From assembly GCF_009827545.1 (NCBI RefSeq), contig NZ_WTYS01000001.1, positions 620,001 to 684,000 on the forward strand: a stretch of 64,000 nt of DNA, read 5' to 3'. Position numbers and translations under genes: made by a program. Below, piece by piece: positions 47,515 to 56,453 of the stretch. Positions within the stretch are counted from its first letter, which is position 1; each line of letters opens with the position of its first letter. Under the pieces are notes generated by a model, which saw nothing but the letters and a program-made list of their open reading frames with translations, did not search any database and was not told where the DNA came from. Source of the stretch: Pontixanthobacter gangjinensis. GTDB taxonomy: Bacteria > Pseudomonadota > Alphaproteobacteria > Sphingomonadales > Sphingomonadaceae.

Positions 47515-48519
47515 ATGGCTATGGCCGGGCCGCGAAACTCTAAGCTTGATACTTTGCAAGACAGCGCGCCGCTCTCGCTGACGGTGATTATCCTTACGCG
47601 GGACGAGGCCATTCATTTACCGCGAGTATTGGCATCTGTTGCAAATATTGCCGAGCGCGTGATCATCGTTGACTCCGGCTCAACCGATGAAACGATCAAT
47701 ATCGCACTGCAGTCCGGCGCATCAGTATTTGAACGGCCCTGGCTAAATTATGCGGATCAATTTCAGTGGGCACTGGGCCATTGCGGGATCGACACAGAGT
47801 GGGTGATGCGCCTCGACGCTGACGAATGGATAGGGCCGGATTTGGTGCGAAACCTTCGCGCAACCCTACCTGCATTGGCCGCGGAGACCACTGGCATCAG
47901 TCTTGACCGCCAACATCATTTTCTAGGGCGCTGGATTAAACATGGCGGGCGCTATCCGCTATCCCTCCTTAGAATCTGGCGCCCCGCAGCGGGCCGCATA
48001 GAACAGCGCTGGATGGATGAACATATCATCCTCACTCATGGCGACATTCTCCACGTTAGAGGCAAATTCGTTGACGATAACCAGCGCGGCCTCGGCTTCT
48101 TTACTACGAAGCACAACGTCTACGCCTCGCGTGAAGCGGCCGATATACTGATCGCCAAATATCAGTTGGATGGCGAGCAAGACCGATCCGAAATAGCGTC
48201 AACGGGACAAGCCAAGCGAAAGCGCTCTGCCAAACTATCGTTCTACAACCGGCTGCCATTGGGTGTCGGACCGGCAATGTACTTTCTTTTCCGCTATATC
48301 TTCCAGCGCGGCTTTCTCGACGGCCGCGCAGGCCTGATCTACCATCTCCTGCAAGGTTTCTGGTACCGCTTCCTTGTCGATGCCAAGCGCTATGAACTGG
48401 AGCGCGCAATGGTCAGCTGTAAAGACGCAGAAGAGCGGCTTGACGCTCTCGAAGCAGTGACCGGATTGGGTGTCAGAAAATTTCTGGATCGCAGCAAAGG
48501 TTCGCGCGATGATGGCTGA
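47515..48519 (+). CDS. Glycosyltransferase family 2
   Basis: A 334-residue inverting GT-A enzyme. The N-terminal SLTVIILTRDEAIHLPRVL and DSGSTDETINIA, with LDADEW as the metal-binding DxD, match the WaaE/KdtX branch. The C-terminal third is helical and basic. I took the ATG at 47515 instead of a TTG 24 codons earlier, because the earlier residues are unlike the family. The SGNH gene ends 75 bases upstream, so the EPS genes resume here. It overlaps the beta-propeller gene. Confidence 0.88.
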   Translation: MAMAGPRNSKLDTLQDSAPLSLTVIILTRDEAIHLPRVLASVANIAERVIIVDSGSTDETINIALQSGASVFERPWLNYADQFQWALGHCGIDTEWVMRLDADEWIGPDLVRNLRATLPALAAETTGISLDRQHHFLGRWIKHGGRYPLSLLRIWRPAAGRIEQRWMDEHIILTHGDILHVRGKFVDDNQRGLGFFTTKHNVYASREAADILIAKYQLDGEQDRSEIASTGQAKRKRSAKLSFYNRLPLGVGPAMYFLFRYIFQRGFLDGRAGLIYHLLQGFWYRFLVDAKRYELERAMVSCKDAEERLDALEAVTGLGVRKFLDRSKGSRDDG

Positions 48520-49816
48520 CCCGAATTCAGCCGGCTCGGGTCCTGTTGCTTGGCGGCATGAAAGCGTCCCAGCGCCACAAATGACGCCAAACGATGAAAG
48601 CATTTTTTTCGGCTTCCACGATATCTCCCCGTGGTCGCCAAACGGCGAATTGTTGCTGGGCCTCAGGCTGCCCCCGACTGCGCAATCAGTGGCGGATACA
48701 ACGCAACCGGCATCGATTTGCTCATGGGATCCAGATACGGGCGAAGTGGTAAATATCGCGGACACGACCTGCTGGAATTTCCAACAGGCGGCGCGGATGC
48801 AATGGGTACCCGGTCACACTGGCATTGCGGCCTTCAACACTATCGGCAGCAGCGGTGGATGCGTGGCTGGGCTGGTTGATATGGACATGAATGAGCGCAA
48901 AGTGGCTGATGGAGGCCTCTATGCTATTTCCCCGGACGGGACTTGGGGCATAAGCCCTGATTTCGGCACTTTGGCGGCGAGGTGGCCAGCCTATGGATAT
49001 GCCAGCCTGTTGCAAAAACCGCTTTCGGATGATGCAGGCGAAACCGGATTGTGGCGCAATGATCTGGCCTCAGGGCAGCGTCGCCTTTTCCTCTCCTTAG
49101 CTAAAGTCTTGGACGAATGGGACGAAGCAAGCACCGGCGCAGGGCATTTCCTGACGCATCCTTCGATTAGCCCAGACGGGACCAAAGTGGTTTTCCTACA
49201 CCGATTTTTTGCCGACGATGAGGGGTCCTTTACCCGGATGCTGGTGTGCGATGCAGACGGGACCAATCTTATCTCTCTAGCCGAGGAGAAGGTCAGCCAT
49301 TTCGATTGGCTTGATAATCAAACTCTGTTGATCTGGGCGCGTTTTGCAGGAAGCGGCTTGGCCAAGATGCGCTCAAGCGGTGCACTCAATTCTTCACTCA
49401 TCCGGCCCGTGGTCAATCTTGCAAGGCGCTTCACTGGCCGGTGGAAGAAGCGGGTGTTGTCGGAAAGCTACTTCGCGCTCAAGATCGATGGATCGGGTAA
49501 CAAAACAAAGTTCGGCTGGCCAGCGCTTGATTGTGACGGGCACCCGATGGTTGCGCGGCGCCATGATTGGATTGTGACCGACACCTATCCAGATGCGCAG
49601 GGTGAATTGGCGCTTATCCTGTGGAACCGGCAGACCCGGCAGCGGGTCGATGTTGCACGGATCAGGGACGGGGTGATGAGCCGTGATAGCGATGCAAAAT
49701 GCGATCTCCATCCCCGGTGGAACCGCGACGAGACCAAGATAGCCGTCGATTTTTGCGAAAATGGGCTCCGCCGGATGGCTGTGTTTGATGTGTCCGCGAT
49801 TGTGGCGCCGACATGA
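48509..49816 (+). CDS. Beta-propeller (WD40/PD40-like) protein in the EPS operon
   Basis: A 435-residue protein (from the ATG at 48509) with several PD40-type repeats: ISPWSPNGELLLGLR, YAISPDGTWGISPDF, HPSISPDGTKVVFLH and HPRWNRDETKIAVDF. These Ser/Pro-Asp-Gly motifs define TolB-like propeller blades. No signal peptide or catalytic motif is visible, which is unusual for a propeller protein. It overlaps both flanking glycosyltransferase genes, so it belongs to the pathway. Possible roles are a cytosolic scaffold or a glycan-binding factor. Function unknown. Confidence 0.78.
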   Translation: MMADPNSAGSGPVAWRHESVPAPQMTPNDESIFFGFHDISPWSPNGELLLGLRLPPTAQSVADTTQPASICSWDPDTGEVVNIADTTCWNFQQAARMQWVPGHTGIAAFNTIGSSGGCVAGLVDMDMNERKVADGGLYAISPDGTWGISPDFGTLAARWPAYGYASLLQKPLSDDAGETGLWRNDLASGQRRLFLSLAKVLDEWDEASTGAGHFLTHPSISPDGTKVVFLHRFFADDEGSFTRMLVCDADGTNLISLAEEKVSHFDWLDNQTLLIWARFAGSGLAKMRSSGALNSSLIRPVVNLARRFTGRWKKRVLSESYFALKIDGSGNKTKFGWPALDCDGHPMVARRHDWIVTDTYPDAQGELALILWNRQTRQRVDVARIRDGVMSRDSDAKCDLHPRWNRDETKIAVDFCENGLRRMAVFDVSAIVAPT

Positions 49817-50664
49817 AAATTAGCGTCGTCACCAACGCCTTTAACCAAGGCGAATATCTGGCCGCAGCCGCCGAAAGCATTCTATCGCAAACCGGAGTTG
49901 AGGTTGAATATCTGATCGTAAATCCCGGCTCGACTGACACAACAGATCTGGTGTTGGAACAGCTTGCGAAAATCCATTCCGGTCGCTTCACCGTTTTATC
50001 AGAACAGGACGATGGACCTGCTGACGGATTGAACAAAGGCTTTGCCAAAGCCAGCGGCGATTGGCTGATATATCTCAATGCTGATGACGTATTTCTGCCG
50101 GACGCATTTGCTCAGGCTGCGTTCGAAATGGAGAAGTACCCCGATGCAGGCGCGATTATCGGTAACGGGTATATCACTGATGCGAGCGGAAATTTCATCC
50201 GCCGCGCCATCTCAACACAGTTCAGCGCGCGCAAGTTTGTGATGGGCACGGCTTTCGCCTTGCAGCAATCAACCTTCTATAATGCTGCAGCGTTTCGAGC
50301 GGTCGGCGGCTTCAATTTGGCGAATAGCACCAGCTGGGACGCAGAATTGCTAGTTGACCTCGACCGCGCTGGATATCCGCTAATCAATGCTGCTGGCTTC
50401 TGGTCAATCTTCCGCATGCAGCCCAATTCTATCACGGTCAGCCAGCGTTTTGCCGATGAAAGCCTGCGCACGCATGACCGCTATTTCCGCGAACAAATTG
50501 GCCACAAGATCACTCCGCGCGACAGGCATCTGCGAAAGCTGAGGCAAGTGGCACAGCGGTTTATTCATCCTTACATGACAATTGCCCGGATCAGTGACCA
50601 GCTTATGCCGCGCAAGCATCAGTTCCGCGAAGCGCTGCCACCCGATTGGGCGGAAGACCTTTGA
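49813..50664 (+). CDS. Glycosyltransferase family 2
   Basis: A 283-residue GT-A enzyme. MKISVVTNAFNQGEYLAAAA opens the nucleotide-binding domain, SEQDDGPADGLNKGF gives a family motif, and LNADD is the DxD-type metal site. VGGFN and a Trp-Asp (SWDAELLVDL) mark the acceptor region. Overlaps its neighbours by ATGA at the start and TTGA at the end. Donor unknown. Confidence 0.9.
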   Translation: MKISVVTNAFNQGEYLAAAAESILSQTGVEVEYLIVNPGSTDTTDLVLEQLAKIHSGRFTVLSEQDDGPADGLNKGFAKASGDWLIYLNADDVFLPDAFAQAAFEMEKYPDAGAIIGNGYITDASGNFIRRAISTQFSARKFVMGTAFALQQSTFYNAAAFRAVGGFNLANSTSWDAELLVDLDRAGYPLINAAGFWSIFRMQPNSITVSQRFADESLRTHDRYFREQIGHKITPRDRHLRKLRQVAQRFIHPYMTIARISDQLMPRKHQFREALPPDWAEDL

Positions 50665-51779
50665 CGCTGCAAAGGATCGCATTCGTCTGGGACAATTTTG
50701 GCCCGCTGCATGCTGACCGGTGCAATGCTGTCGCGCGCCATTTGCGTGGATCGGCAGAGGTCCTGGGCATAGAATTATTCGCTGGCAGCGATTTGTATGA
50801 TTGGATCCAACCGGAGAATTTAGACTTCCAAAAACAGACGTTGTTTGAAATTGGCCGCTGGGGAGATCATGCGAACTGGAAAATCGCAAGCGCTATCGTG
50901 CGCTGCGTTCAGCAATTCAATTGTGAGGCTGTCTTCCTCAGCCATTACAATGAGCCAGCCATTTTGCTCGCCGCGTTGCGTCTCAGGCGCAAGGGAATTG
51001 AAATTGTCACGATGGGATGTTCCAAATATGACGATGCGCGGCGGTCCGGTTTGCGCGAGCGGGCCAAGCGGTTGTTTTTGAAACCCTACTCTGGGGCGAT
51101 CGGATCGGAAGACCGTTCGCTGGCCTATTTCCGGTTTTTGGGTTTGCCCGAAGCGCGTATTTTCGGTGGCTACAATACGGTTGATCAAGACCGCATACGC
51201 AGGCAAGCAGATTATCCCGAAGCAGATCGCAAAAGATTTGCAGAACGGCCATTTCTGGCTGTGGCGCGGTTGATTTGGGAAAAGAATTTCCCCGGCATGT
51301 TGCGCGCCTATGCGGCCTATTCGAAAAGCACCCAAGATCCGCGGCGGTTACAAATCGCGGGCTCGGGCCCGCTTGAGGCGGAGCTAAAAGCGCTGGCTAC
51401 CAATTTGGGAATTGAAAGCCACATCGACTGGCTGGGTTTTGTTCAGACCGAGCAGGTGGCGCCATTAATGCGTGATGCGCTATGCATTTTGTTACCGAGC
51501 GTGTCGGAAACCTTCGGTAATGTGGTGCCAGAGGCGCTTGCGCTTGATCTCCCGGTCCTCGCCAGCACTCAATGTGGCGCGACGGACAGGCTGACAAAGA
51601 ATGGTGTCAGCGGTTTTACGTTCCAAGCTGACGACGAAGACCGGCTGGCCGAATTGATGATAAGGGTCTCCGGCGATGAAGATTTATGGACCGATCTGCG
51701 GAACGGCGCGCGCGAACTTGCGCCGCTTGGACATAGCGATGCGTTTGCGAACTCAGTCGCGCGATTGATCGGCGGATAA
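50661..51779 (+). CDS. Glycosyltransferase family 4
   Basis: A 372-residue GT-B enzyme with LAVARLIWEKNFPGMLRAYA in the donor domain and LLPSVSETFGNVVPEALALD containing the EX7E-like residues. I prefer a TTG start at 50661, overlapping the previous stop as TTGA, with GGAAGAC before it; a frame five codons longer has no better signal. The last 27 bases overlap the convergent acetyltransferase gene, which marks the meeting point of the two EPS halves. Confidence 0.88.
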   Translation: MTLQRIAFVWDNFGPLHADRCNAVARHLRGSAEVLGIELFAGSDLYDWIQPENLDFQKQTLFEIGRWGDHANWKIASAIVRCVQQFNCEAVFLSHYNEPAILLAALRLRRKGIEIVTMGCSKYDDARRSGLRERAKRLFLKPYSGAIGSEDRSLAYFRFLGLPEARIFGGYNTVDQDRIRRQADYPEADRKRFAERPFLAVARLIWEKNFPGMLRAYAAYSKSTQDPRRLQIAGSGPLEAELKALATNLGIESHIDWLGFVQTEQVAPLMRDALCILLPSVSETFGNVVPEALALDLPVLASTQCGATDRLTKNGVSGFTFQADDEDRLAELMIRVSGDEDLWTDLRNGARELAPLGHSDAFANSVARLIGG

Positions 51780-52346
51780 TGATTCTGGTGACGGCCTGAC
51801 GCCGATCTGCTTGGCCGGATTGCCGCCCCAAACGGTTCCTTCGGCTACATCACCAATCGCACAGCCGCGAGCCGCAAGAACGGCTCTCGCCCCAATGGTT
51901 ACGCCTGGGCCAACATACGCCTCAGCGGCAATCCAGCTGCCTGCCCCGATCATGATGGGCCTCGTCACCAATTGGAAATGGGTGTCCCTAATGTCATGGC
52001 CTCCTGCACACAGGAATGCGCGCTGCGAGACAATGGCCCCTTCGCCAATATCGACAGGGGCCATGTTGTAGCAATGGACGCCAGGCCCCAATGTTGCCTT
52101 GCTGTGCATTATCAAATTTCGAGGCAGCCAGATTTTCGCGCTGGGGTAAATCACGCAGGCCCGCCCGATTTTTGCGCCGAATAGCCTGAGCAAGGTCCGC
52201 CGCCACGCACGCCCCAGTGGCGGCGGAGCGATCCGGCCAAATAGTGTCCAGACTGCGATCCATAGCGCCCGCTCAATCCGATTGGTGAGGGGGAAACTGG
52301 GGCCGCCATCGAGTGGCCGGCTGCTTGATGCGCCAAGTGGCTTCAC
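51753..52346 (-). CDS. Left-handed beta-helix acetyltransferase (WcaF-like)
   Basis: A 197-residue hexapeptide-repeat O-acetyltransferase that uses acetyl-CoA. The repeats run from about residue 55 (IGRACVIYPSAKIWLPRNLI) to 180, with a His in FLCAGGHDI as catalytic base. The N-terminal helix resembles the putative colanic acid acetyltransferases WcaF/WcaB. It would decorate the repeat unit. An SGNH esterase encoded 5 kb away could act on the same acetyl group. It is the last gene of the minus-strand EPS half. Confidence 0.88.
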   Translation of the reverse strand: MKPLGASSSRPLDGGPSFPLTNRIERALWIAVWTLFGRIAPPPLGRAWRRTLLRLFGAKIGRACVIYPSAKIWLPRNLIMHSKATLGPGVHCYNMAPVDIGEGAIVSQRAFLCAGGHDIRDTHFQLVTRPIMIGAGSWIAAEAYVGPGVTIGARAVLAARGCAIGDVAEGTVWGGNPAKQIGVRPSPESLSADQSRD

Positions 52347-53491
52347 TGTTCGGTTCGCACCATAGTCAGCCTGCGGAGTTCGAAAATTGCGTCATCGGCA
52401 CTCTGTTTGGGAGCGGCGAAAAGGGTCAAACGAGCCGTGGGGCAACCGGCGGCGATGGTGATTGTGTAATCTTTGTCGCCACTCGTTTTGCTAAGTTGGT
52501 GGCCGCTATTGCCGGCGCTTTTACCTGCGCACGACATGCGCCATTCCAGTTCTGGAGTTCCCGTGGCGGTGCCATCCACTCCGAACCGCCACCGACCCGG
52601 CCCGACCGACAGCAATTGAGAAAAAATAGGTCCGCTTGCATCCTGCGTTCGCTCGATCACAATCCCGCCATTTTCGGCCTTCGAAATCAACACGGGGGCA
52701 GCGCGGGCAAGTTGCCACTCACCGCCGATCGCTGCTGCTTTCGGGACACCCTTGGTGAATTGCGGATCATATATCGGCCCCGCAAAAGGGGCACCGGGGG
52801 GCAGCGATGCTCGCCAGGCTTGCATCGTCAAATCATCATATCCGCTCTTAGAAAATCCGATGGCGGCGTCGCGGATCATAATTGCCAGCCATGCGCCGTC
52901 GGCGCGATCGAACTGGCCCAGTAAAGCCGTACGTTGTTCGGCAATTTTGCGGTTTGCCGGTTGGGACCGAAAATAGCCTTCCCACCAGCCCTTGCCAGTT
53001 CGCGTTTGGGCGCGAACAGCAAGCGCGGCAATTCCGCCTTCAATTCCGAGCAATCTATCAGTCAGGGGTGTGGCGGTTTCAGCCCCGATCGTTCTACCCA
53101 GTGCGTCGATGCGCTGAGCGGCCACGACCGGCTCGGCTTCGCGCAATGCTGCTTCAACCAGCGCAATATTGGTCGCCGCGTCGCGCCACCCGAGCGCGGC
53201 AGCCAGATTAAGAATGATCAATTGCCGTTCAGGCGGCATCGCAGGTGAGGATACGGCCAGCGCAAATTGGTCGATCGGCATCGCCGCTACAGCGTGTTTC
53301 CCAAACTTGGCCGCGGCCTGCCGCGAACCCTTGCCGATGGCGGCTTGCGCAGCCTGCTTTTGCGCCTCACTCGACCAAGGGATTAATTGTGCGGCTTCGG
53401 GCCGAACCTTAGAATAGGCTTGCAGGCTGAGAGCCGACCCGCCCATCACACCTATGACCCCGGTGAGTAGCCCGGCCCAGATGCGGCGCAT
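52343..53491 (-). CDS. Unknown exported protein in the EPS operon
   Basis: A 382-residue protein with an N-terminal membrane segment or uncleaved signal (about residues 5-25). Residues 40-200 are Ala-rich helices that look like solenoid repeats. The last 150 residues are beta-rich with YDDLTMQAWRASLPPGAPFAG-type strands and the Cys pair WRMSCAGKS/IAAGCPTA. It starts directly at the Wzc stop (TGATG) and overlaps the acetyltransferase by ATGA, so it is an integral part of the operon. I do not recognise a family. A helical-then-jelly-roll layout could suit a periplasmic polymer-binding factor, but this is inference. Confidence 0.7.
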   Translation of the reverse strand: MRRIWAGLLTGVIGVMGGSALSLQAYSKVRPEAAQLIPWSSEAQKQAAQAAIGKGSRQAAAKFGKHAVAAMPIDQFALAVSSPAMPPERQLIILNLAAALGWRDAATNIALVEAALREAEPVVAAQRIDALGRTIGAETATPLTDRLLGIEGGIAALAVRAQTRTGKGWWEGYFRSQPANRKIAEQRTALLGQFDRADGAWLAIMIRDAAIGFSKSGYDDLTMQAWRASLPPGAPFAGPIYDPQFTKGVPKAAAIGGEWQLARAAPVLISKAENGGIVIERTQDASGPIFSQLLSVGPGRWRFGVDGTATGTPELEWRMSCAGKSAGNSGHQLSKTSGDKDYTITIAAGCPTARLTLFAAPKQSADDAIFELRRLTMVRTEQ

Positions 53492-55719
53492 CAGGCCGCG
53501 CTCTCCCGCCCATAGGAATAATAGGCACCGTAATCATAGCCATAGCCCGATTGGCGCGGGTCAAATTTGTTGAGAACCGCTCCGTCGATATGGATGCCAT
53601 TCTCACGCAGTCTGCGGATGGCGGTTTGCGCCCGTCCATGGGTTGCGCGTCCTGCTTCGGTGACAAACACCAGATGGCTGAGCCGCTGGGCAAGCAGCAC
53701 TGTGTCAGCCAGACCAAGCACCGGCGGGCCATCAAATATTACCACATCGTAGGCGGCGCAGACTGTGTCGCGGAAATCTTCGAAATTTGCGCTTGAAAGC
53801 AATTCGGGAACCGAGGGCGGCAATGGGCCAGAAGGAATTAAGTCGAGATTCTCTTGTGCTTTAACGACGGTATCCTGCCATTCATTCTGGCGGGTGAGGA
53901 TATTGGTCAGCCCGATGTCGCGCGAGACACCAAAAACCTGGTGAAGCGAAGGGCGGCGCAAATCGCTGTCGACAATTAATACTTTTTGTCCCGCCCGCGC
54001 CATGCTGCGGGCGATGCCGTAAGCAACCAAGCTCTTGCCCTCCGATTGCTGGCTGCTGGTGATTAGCAATGAGCTAAGCCCCTCCGCCGAGAGCAGGCCA
54101 AGTGAGGTTCTCAGAGCAGCAAAGGATTCGGACGGGCCGGATTTCGGATCTTCCAACTCCGCTACGATGCCTTCGCCGCTGGCCAGTTTTGGAACTGTGC
54201 CAAGGAAAGGCAGGCCAAGCCGGTCGGTCACATCCTCAGGCGTTCGTGCAGCATCGTCGATAAATTCGCGCAGGAACACATAGACTGCCGCCAGCAACAA
54301 TCCGCCAAACAGCGCCAAGGCCATGTTGAACAGCGGATTAGGGCTGAACGCACCGCCGGGGACCTTCGCCCGGTCCACCATCGAAATGTTGTTAGTGGTA
54401 ACACCAGCCGAGGCGCTGACTTCTTTAAACCTCTGCAGCAGAGCATCATACATCGCCCGATTGGTGCCGGCTTCGCGTTCAAGGATATTATACTGGATGC
54501 GTTCTGATTGTTCGTTGGCTGTGCCTGCGCGCAGCGACGCGACTTGCGCGGCCAGACGTTGTTCATTGCGTAACGCAGCTTGATAACGCTGGCGTAGAGA
54601 CCCGCGAACATCGGAAACTGCGCTGCCCAATTGCTGGTCGATACCTTGCAGTCGTTGCTGGTGTTGCTGCATCACCGGATGTTCGGATTTATACCGCTCA
54701 CCATCGCGCGCCATGTCAGCGGATACCGTTGCGCGTTCACGTTGCAGCCCTTGAATATAGCTATTCTCCTGAACATCAGGGATTGAAAGCGAATCGCCCG
54801 ATTGCGCGACACGGAATTTTTCTTCTGTCGCGATTCGCTGTGTCCGGGCCTGATTCAGCGCGGTGTTCGCATCGGCCAGATTAGTTTGGACCAGTGATAC
54901 ATTGCCGTCACGGTCACCCGGTTCGGGCAAATCGACCAACCCAAATCGGCGCGCATAATCGACCTGCGCACGTTCGCTGGTTTCGAGGCGTCCTTTGGCC
55001 AGCTCCAGCTGCTCTTCAAGATAAGTTCTGGCATAGGACGAACTATCAAATTTGCGTTGCAGATTGGCGGCGATAAAGCTTTCGATATAGGCGTTGGCGA
55101 TGACCGCAGCGTATGTTGCGTCCTTGCTGGTGAACCCGACTTCGACCACCCGGCTATATCGCGGTAATTCGGCGATTACATTGGCCTGCAAACTGGCTGC
55201 AATACTATCTCGCCGCGTTTGCGCCATGGTCTTGCCCGGTGCTGCAATTTGCGGAGCGGGGATGCCCATCCGGTCAAAATAAGTGTCATCATTTGCGAGG
55301 TTGAGCCGGCCGGCGACTTTTTCGGCCATTCCGGTGCTGAGCAGCACATCAAGCTGGGTCTGGAGAAAGCGTTCCACATCCCATTCAACTGGCGGCATGG
55401 TGGCATCTTCGTCGAGCACCTCATTCACCTGACTGTCGATCTGGATGGTGCCGGTCGCTTTGTAGATCGGGGTGGTTGATAGCGTTACGATTACCCCGAG
55501 CACCAGCGCCGCAACGATCAACCCGGCGGTAATAAAGCGGTTACGGTAAAGCGCGCTGGCAACCCGGCGCAGATCGATCCCTATGCTTGGCATGGCTTGG
55601 GGCATGGCTTGGGGCATGGCTTGGGGCATGGCTTGGGGCGAAGCGTCCGGCATGGTGTTGCTGTTGTTAGAGCTTTGGCTCATGGCTCGCCTTGCTGAGT
55701 GTTGCGGCTCATCATTCAA
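53491..55719 (-). CDS. Wzc-type co-polymerase with tyrosine autokinase domain
   Basis: A 742-residue inner-membrane protein that controls chain length and export of EPS with the Wza pore. A Wzz domain lies between two membrane segments (about residues 62-82 and 468-490), with a long coiled coil inside. The C-terminal BY-kinase has VLIVDSDLRRP (Walker A'), VVIFDGPPVLG (Walker B) and a Tyr cluster SGYGYDYGAYYSYG that is autophosphorylated. The Walker A-like SSQQSEGKS has Gln-Ser where most kinases have Pro-Gly. Residues 28-43 are four PQAM repeats. It overlaps Wza as ATGA. Confidence 0.95.
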   Translation of the reverse strand: MNDEPQHSARRAMSQSSNNSNTMPDASPQAMPQAMPQAMPQAMPSIGIDLRRVASALYRNRFITAGLIVAALVLGVIVTLSTTPIYKATGTIQIDSQVNEVLDEDATMPPVEWDVERFLQTQLDVLLSTGMAEKVAGRLNLANDDTYFDRMGIPAPQIAAPGKTMAQTRRDSIAASLQANVIAELPRYSRVVEVGFTSKDATYAAVIANAYIESFIAANLQRKFDSSSYARTYLEEQLELAKGRLETSERAQVDYARRFGLVDLPEPGDRDGNVSLVQTNLADANTALNQARTQRIATEEKFRVAQSGDSLSIPDVQENSYIQGLQRERATVSADMARDGERYKSEHPVMQQHQQRLQGIDQQLGSAVSDVRGSLRQRYQAALRNEQRLAAQVASLRAGTANEQSERIQYNILEREAGTNRAMYDALLQRFKEVSASAGVTTNNISMVDRAKVPGGAFSPNPLFNMALALFGGLLLAAVYVFLREFIDDAARTPEDVTDRLGLPFLGTVPKLASGEGIVAELEDPKSGPSESFAALRTSLGLLSAEGLSSLLITSSQQSEGKSLVAYGIARSMARAGQKVLIVDSDLRRPSLHQVFGVSRDIGLTNILTRQNEWQDTVVKAQENLDLIPSGPLPPSVPELLSSANFEDFRDTVCAAYDVVIFDGPPVLGLADTVLLAQRLSHLVFVTEAGRATHGRAQTAIRRLRENGIHIDGAVLNKFDPRQSGYGYDYGAYYSYGRESAA
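55591..55638 (-). repeat. Four exact 12-bp tandem repeats in the Wzc gene
   Basis: The unit CATGGCTTGGGG (plus strand) occurs four times head-to-tail without mismatch. It encodes four copies of Pro-Gln-Ala-Met in the cytoplasmic N-terminal tail. The unit is a multiple of three, so slipped-strand changes would alter tail length and keep the frame. Confidence 0.95.
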
Positions 55720-56411
55720 AACGGCCTGAATATGCTGATTAGAGGCGCCGTGGTCAGCGCGTCACGGTAGAGTTGTTTCATAATATCGGTTCCGACGATT
55801 ACTTGGTCACCAGGCAAAATCTCGACATCATCGGCGGCCCCGGCATTGATTGCGCCAAGGTTGAACAGAGCGCCAACGCGCTCGCCATCAATCCGGCGGA
55901 ACACTACCACACTGTCAAATTTCGCGACGTTGGTCGGGCCAGCAGCCAAGGCCACAGCATCAATCAGAGAGATACGGCTGGGCATGTCATAAACGCCCGG
56001 CTTGGTCACTGCTCCAGTAACCGTAACCCGGCTGAGTGCCGCTTCTGTGATCGCAACGGTCACGCTAGGGTTGACCAGATAAAGTTGACCAAATCTGCGT
56101 TCCAAAGTTCGGGCGAAATCGGCTGCTGTTTGGCCTGCTGCCGGCACTGCTCCAAGCAGCGGAACCTGAACCTCTCCGTTGGAATCGACGATTGCGCGTT
56201 CGAGCGACAATTCGGGCTCCCTGAAGACAGAAATGCTCAGTTCGTCATTCGGGCCGATTTCCGAACGGCGCGGGGCAACTACATCGCCCACCGGAACGAT
56301 ATCATAGGCAGCGCTGCCCGAAGGCAGGTTTGGCGCAGGCCCGCCCGAGCAAGAGGCAAGAGCAAGAGCCGCCAACATCGTGGGCAACAGTGCTAACAGA
56401 TGTCTCTTCAT
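55716..56411 (-). CDS. Polysaccharide export lipoprotein (Wza-like)
   Basis: A 231-residue lipoprotein of the Wza/GumB type that forms the outer-membrane passage for the polymer. The signal ends in LALASC, giving lipid-anchored Cys21. The PES motif follows (SEIGPNDELSISVFREPEL, about 60-80), then two SLBB domains (VTGAVTKPGVYDMPSR). It is shorter than E. coli Wza (379) and may lack a long C-terminal amphipathic helix. I chose ATG 56411 since it starts the signal peptide. Confidence 0.93.
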   Translation of the reverse strand: MKRHLLALLPTMLAALALASCSGGPAPNLPSGSAAYDIVPVGDVVAPRRSEIGPNDELSISVFREPELSLERAIVDSNGEVQVPLLGAVPAAGQTAADFARTLERRFGQLYLVNPSVTVAITEAALSRVTVTGAVTKPGVYDMPSRISLIDAVALAAGPTNVAKFDSVVVFRRIDGERVGALFNLGAINAGAADDVEILPGDQVIVGTDIMKQLYRDALTTAPLISIFRPF

Positions 56412-56453
56412 TGGCGGTTCCCGGCGCTGATACGTGAGATCACGCATTTCAGC

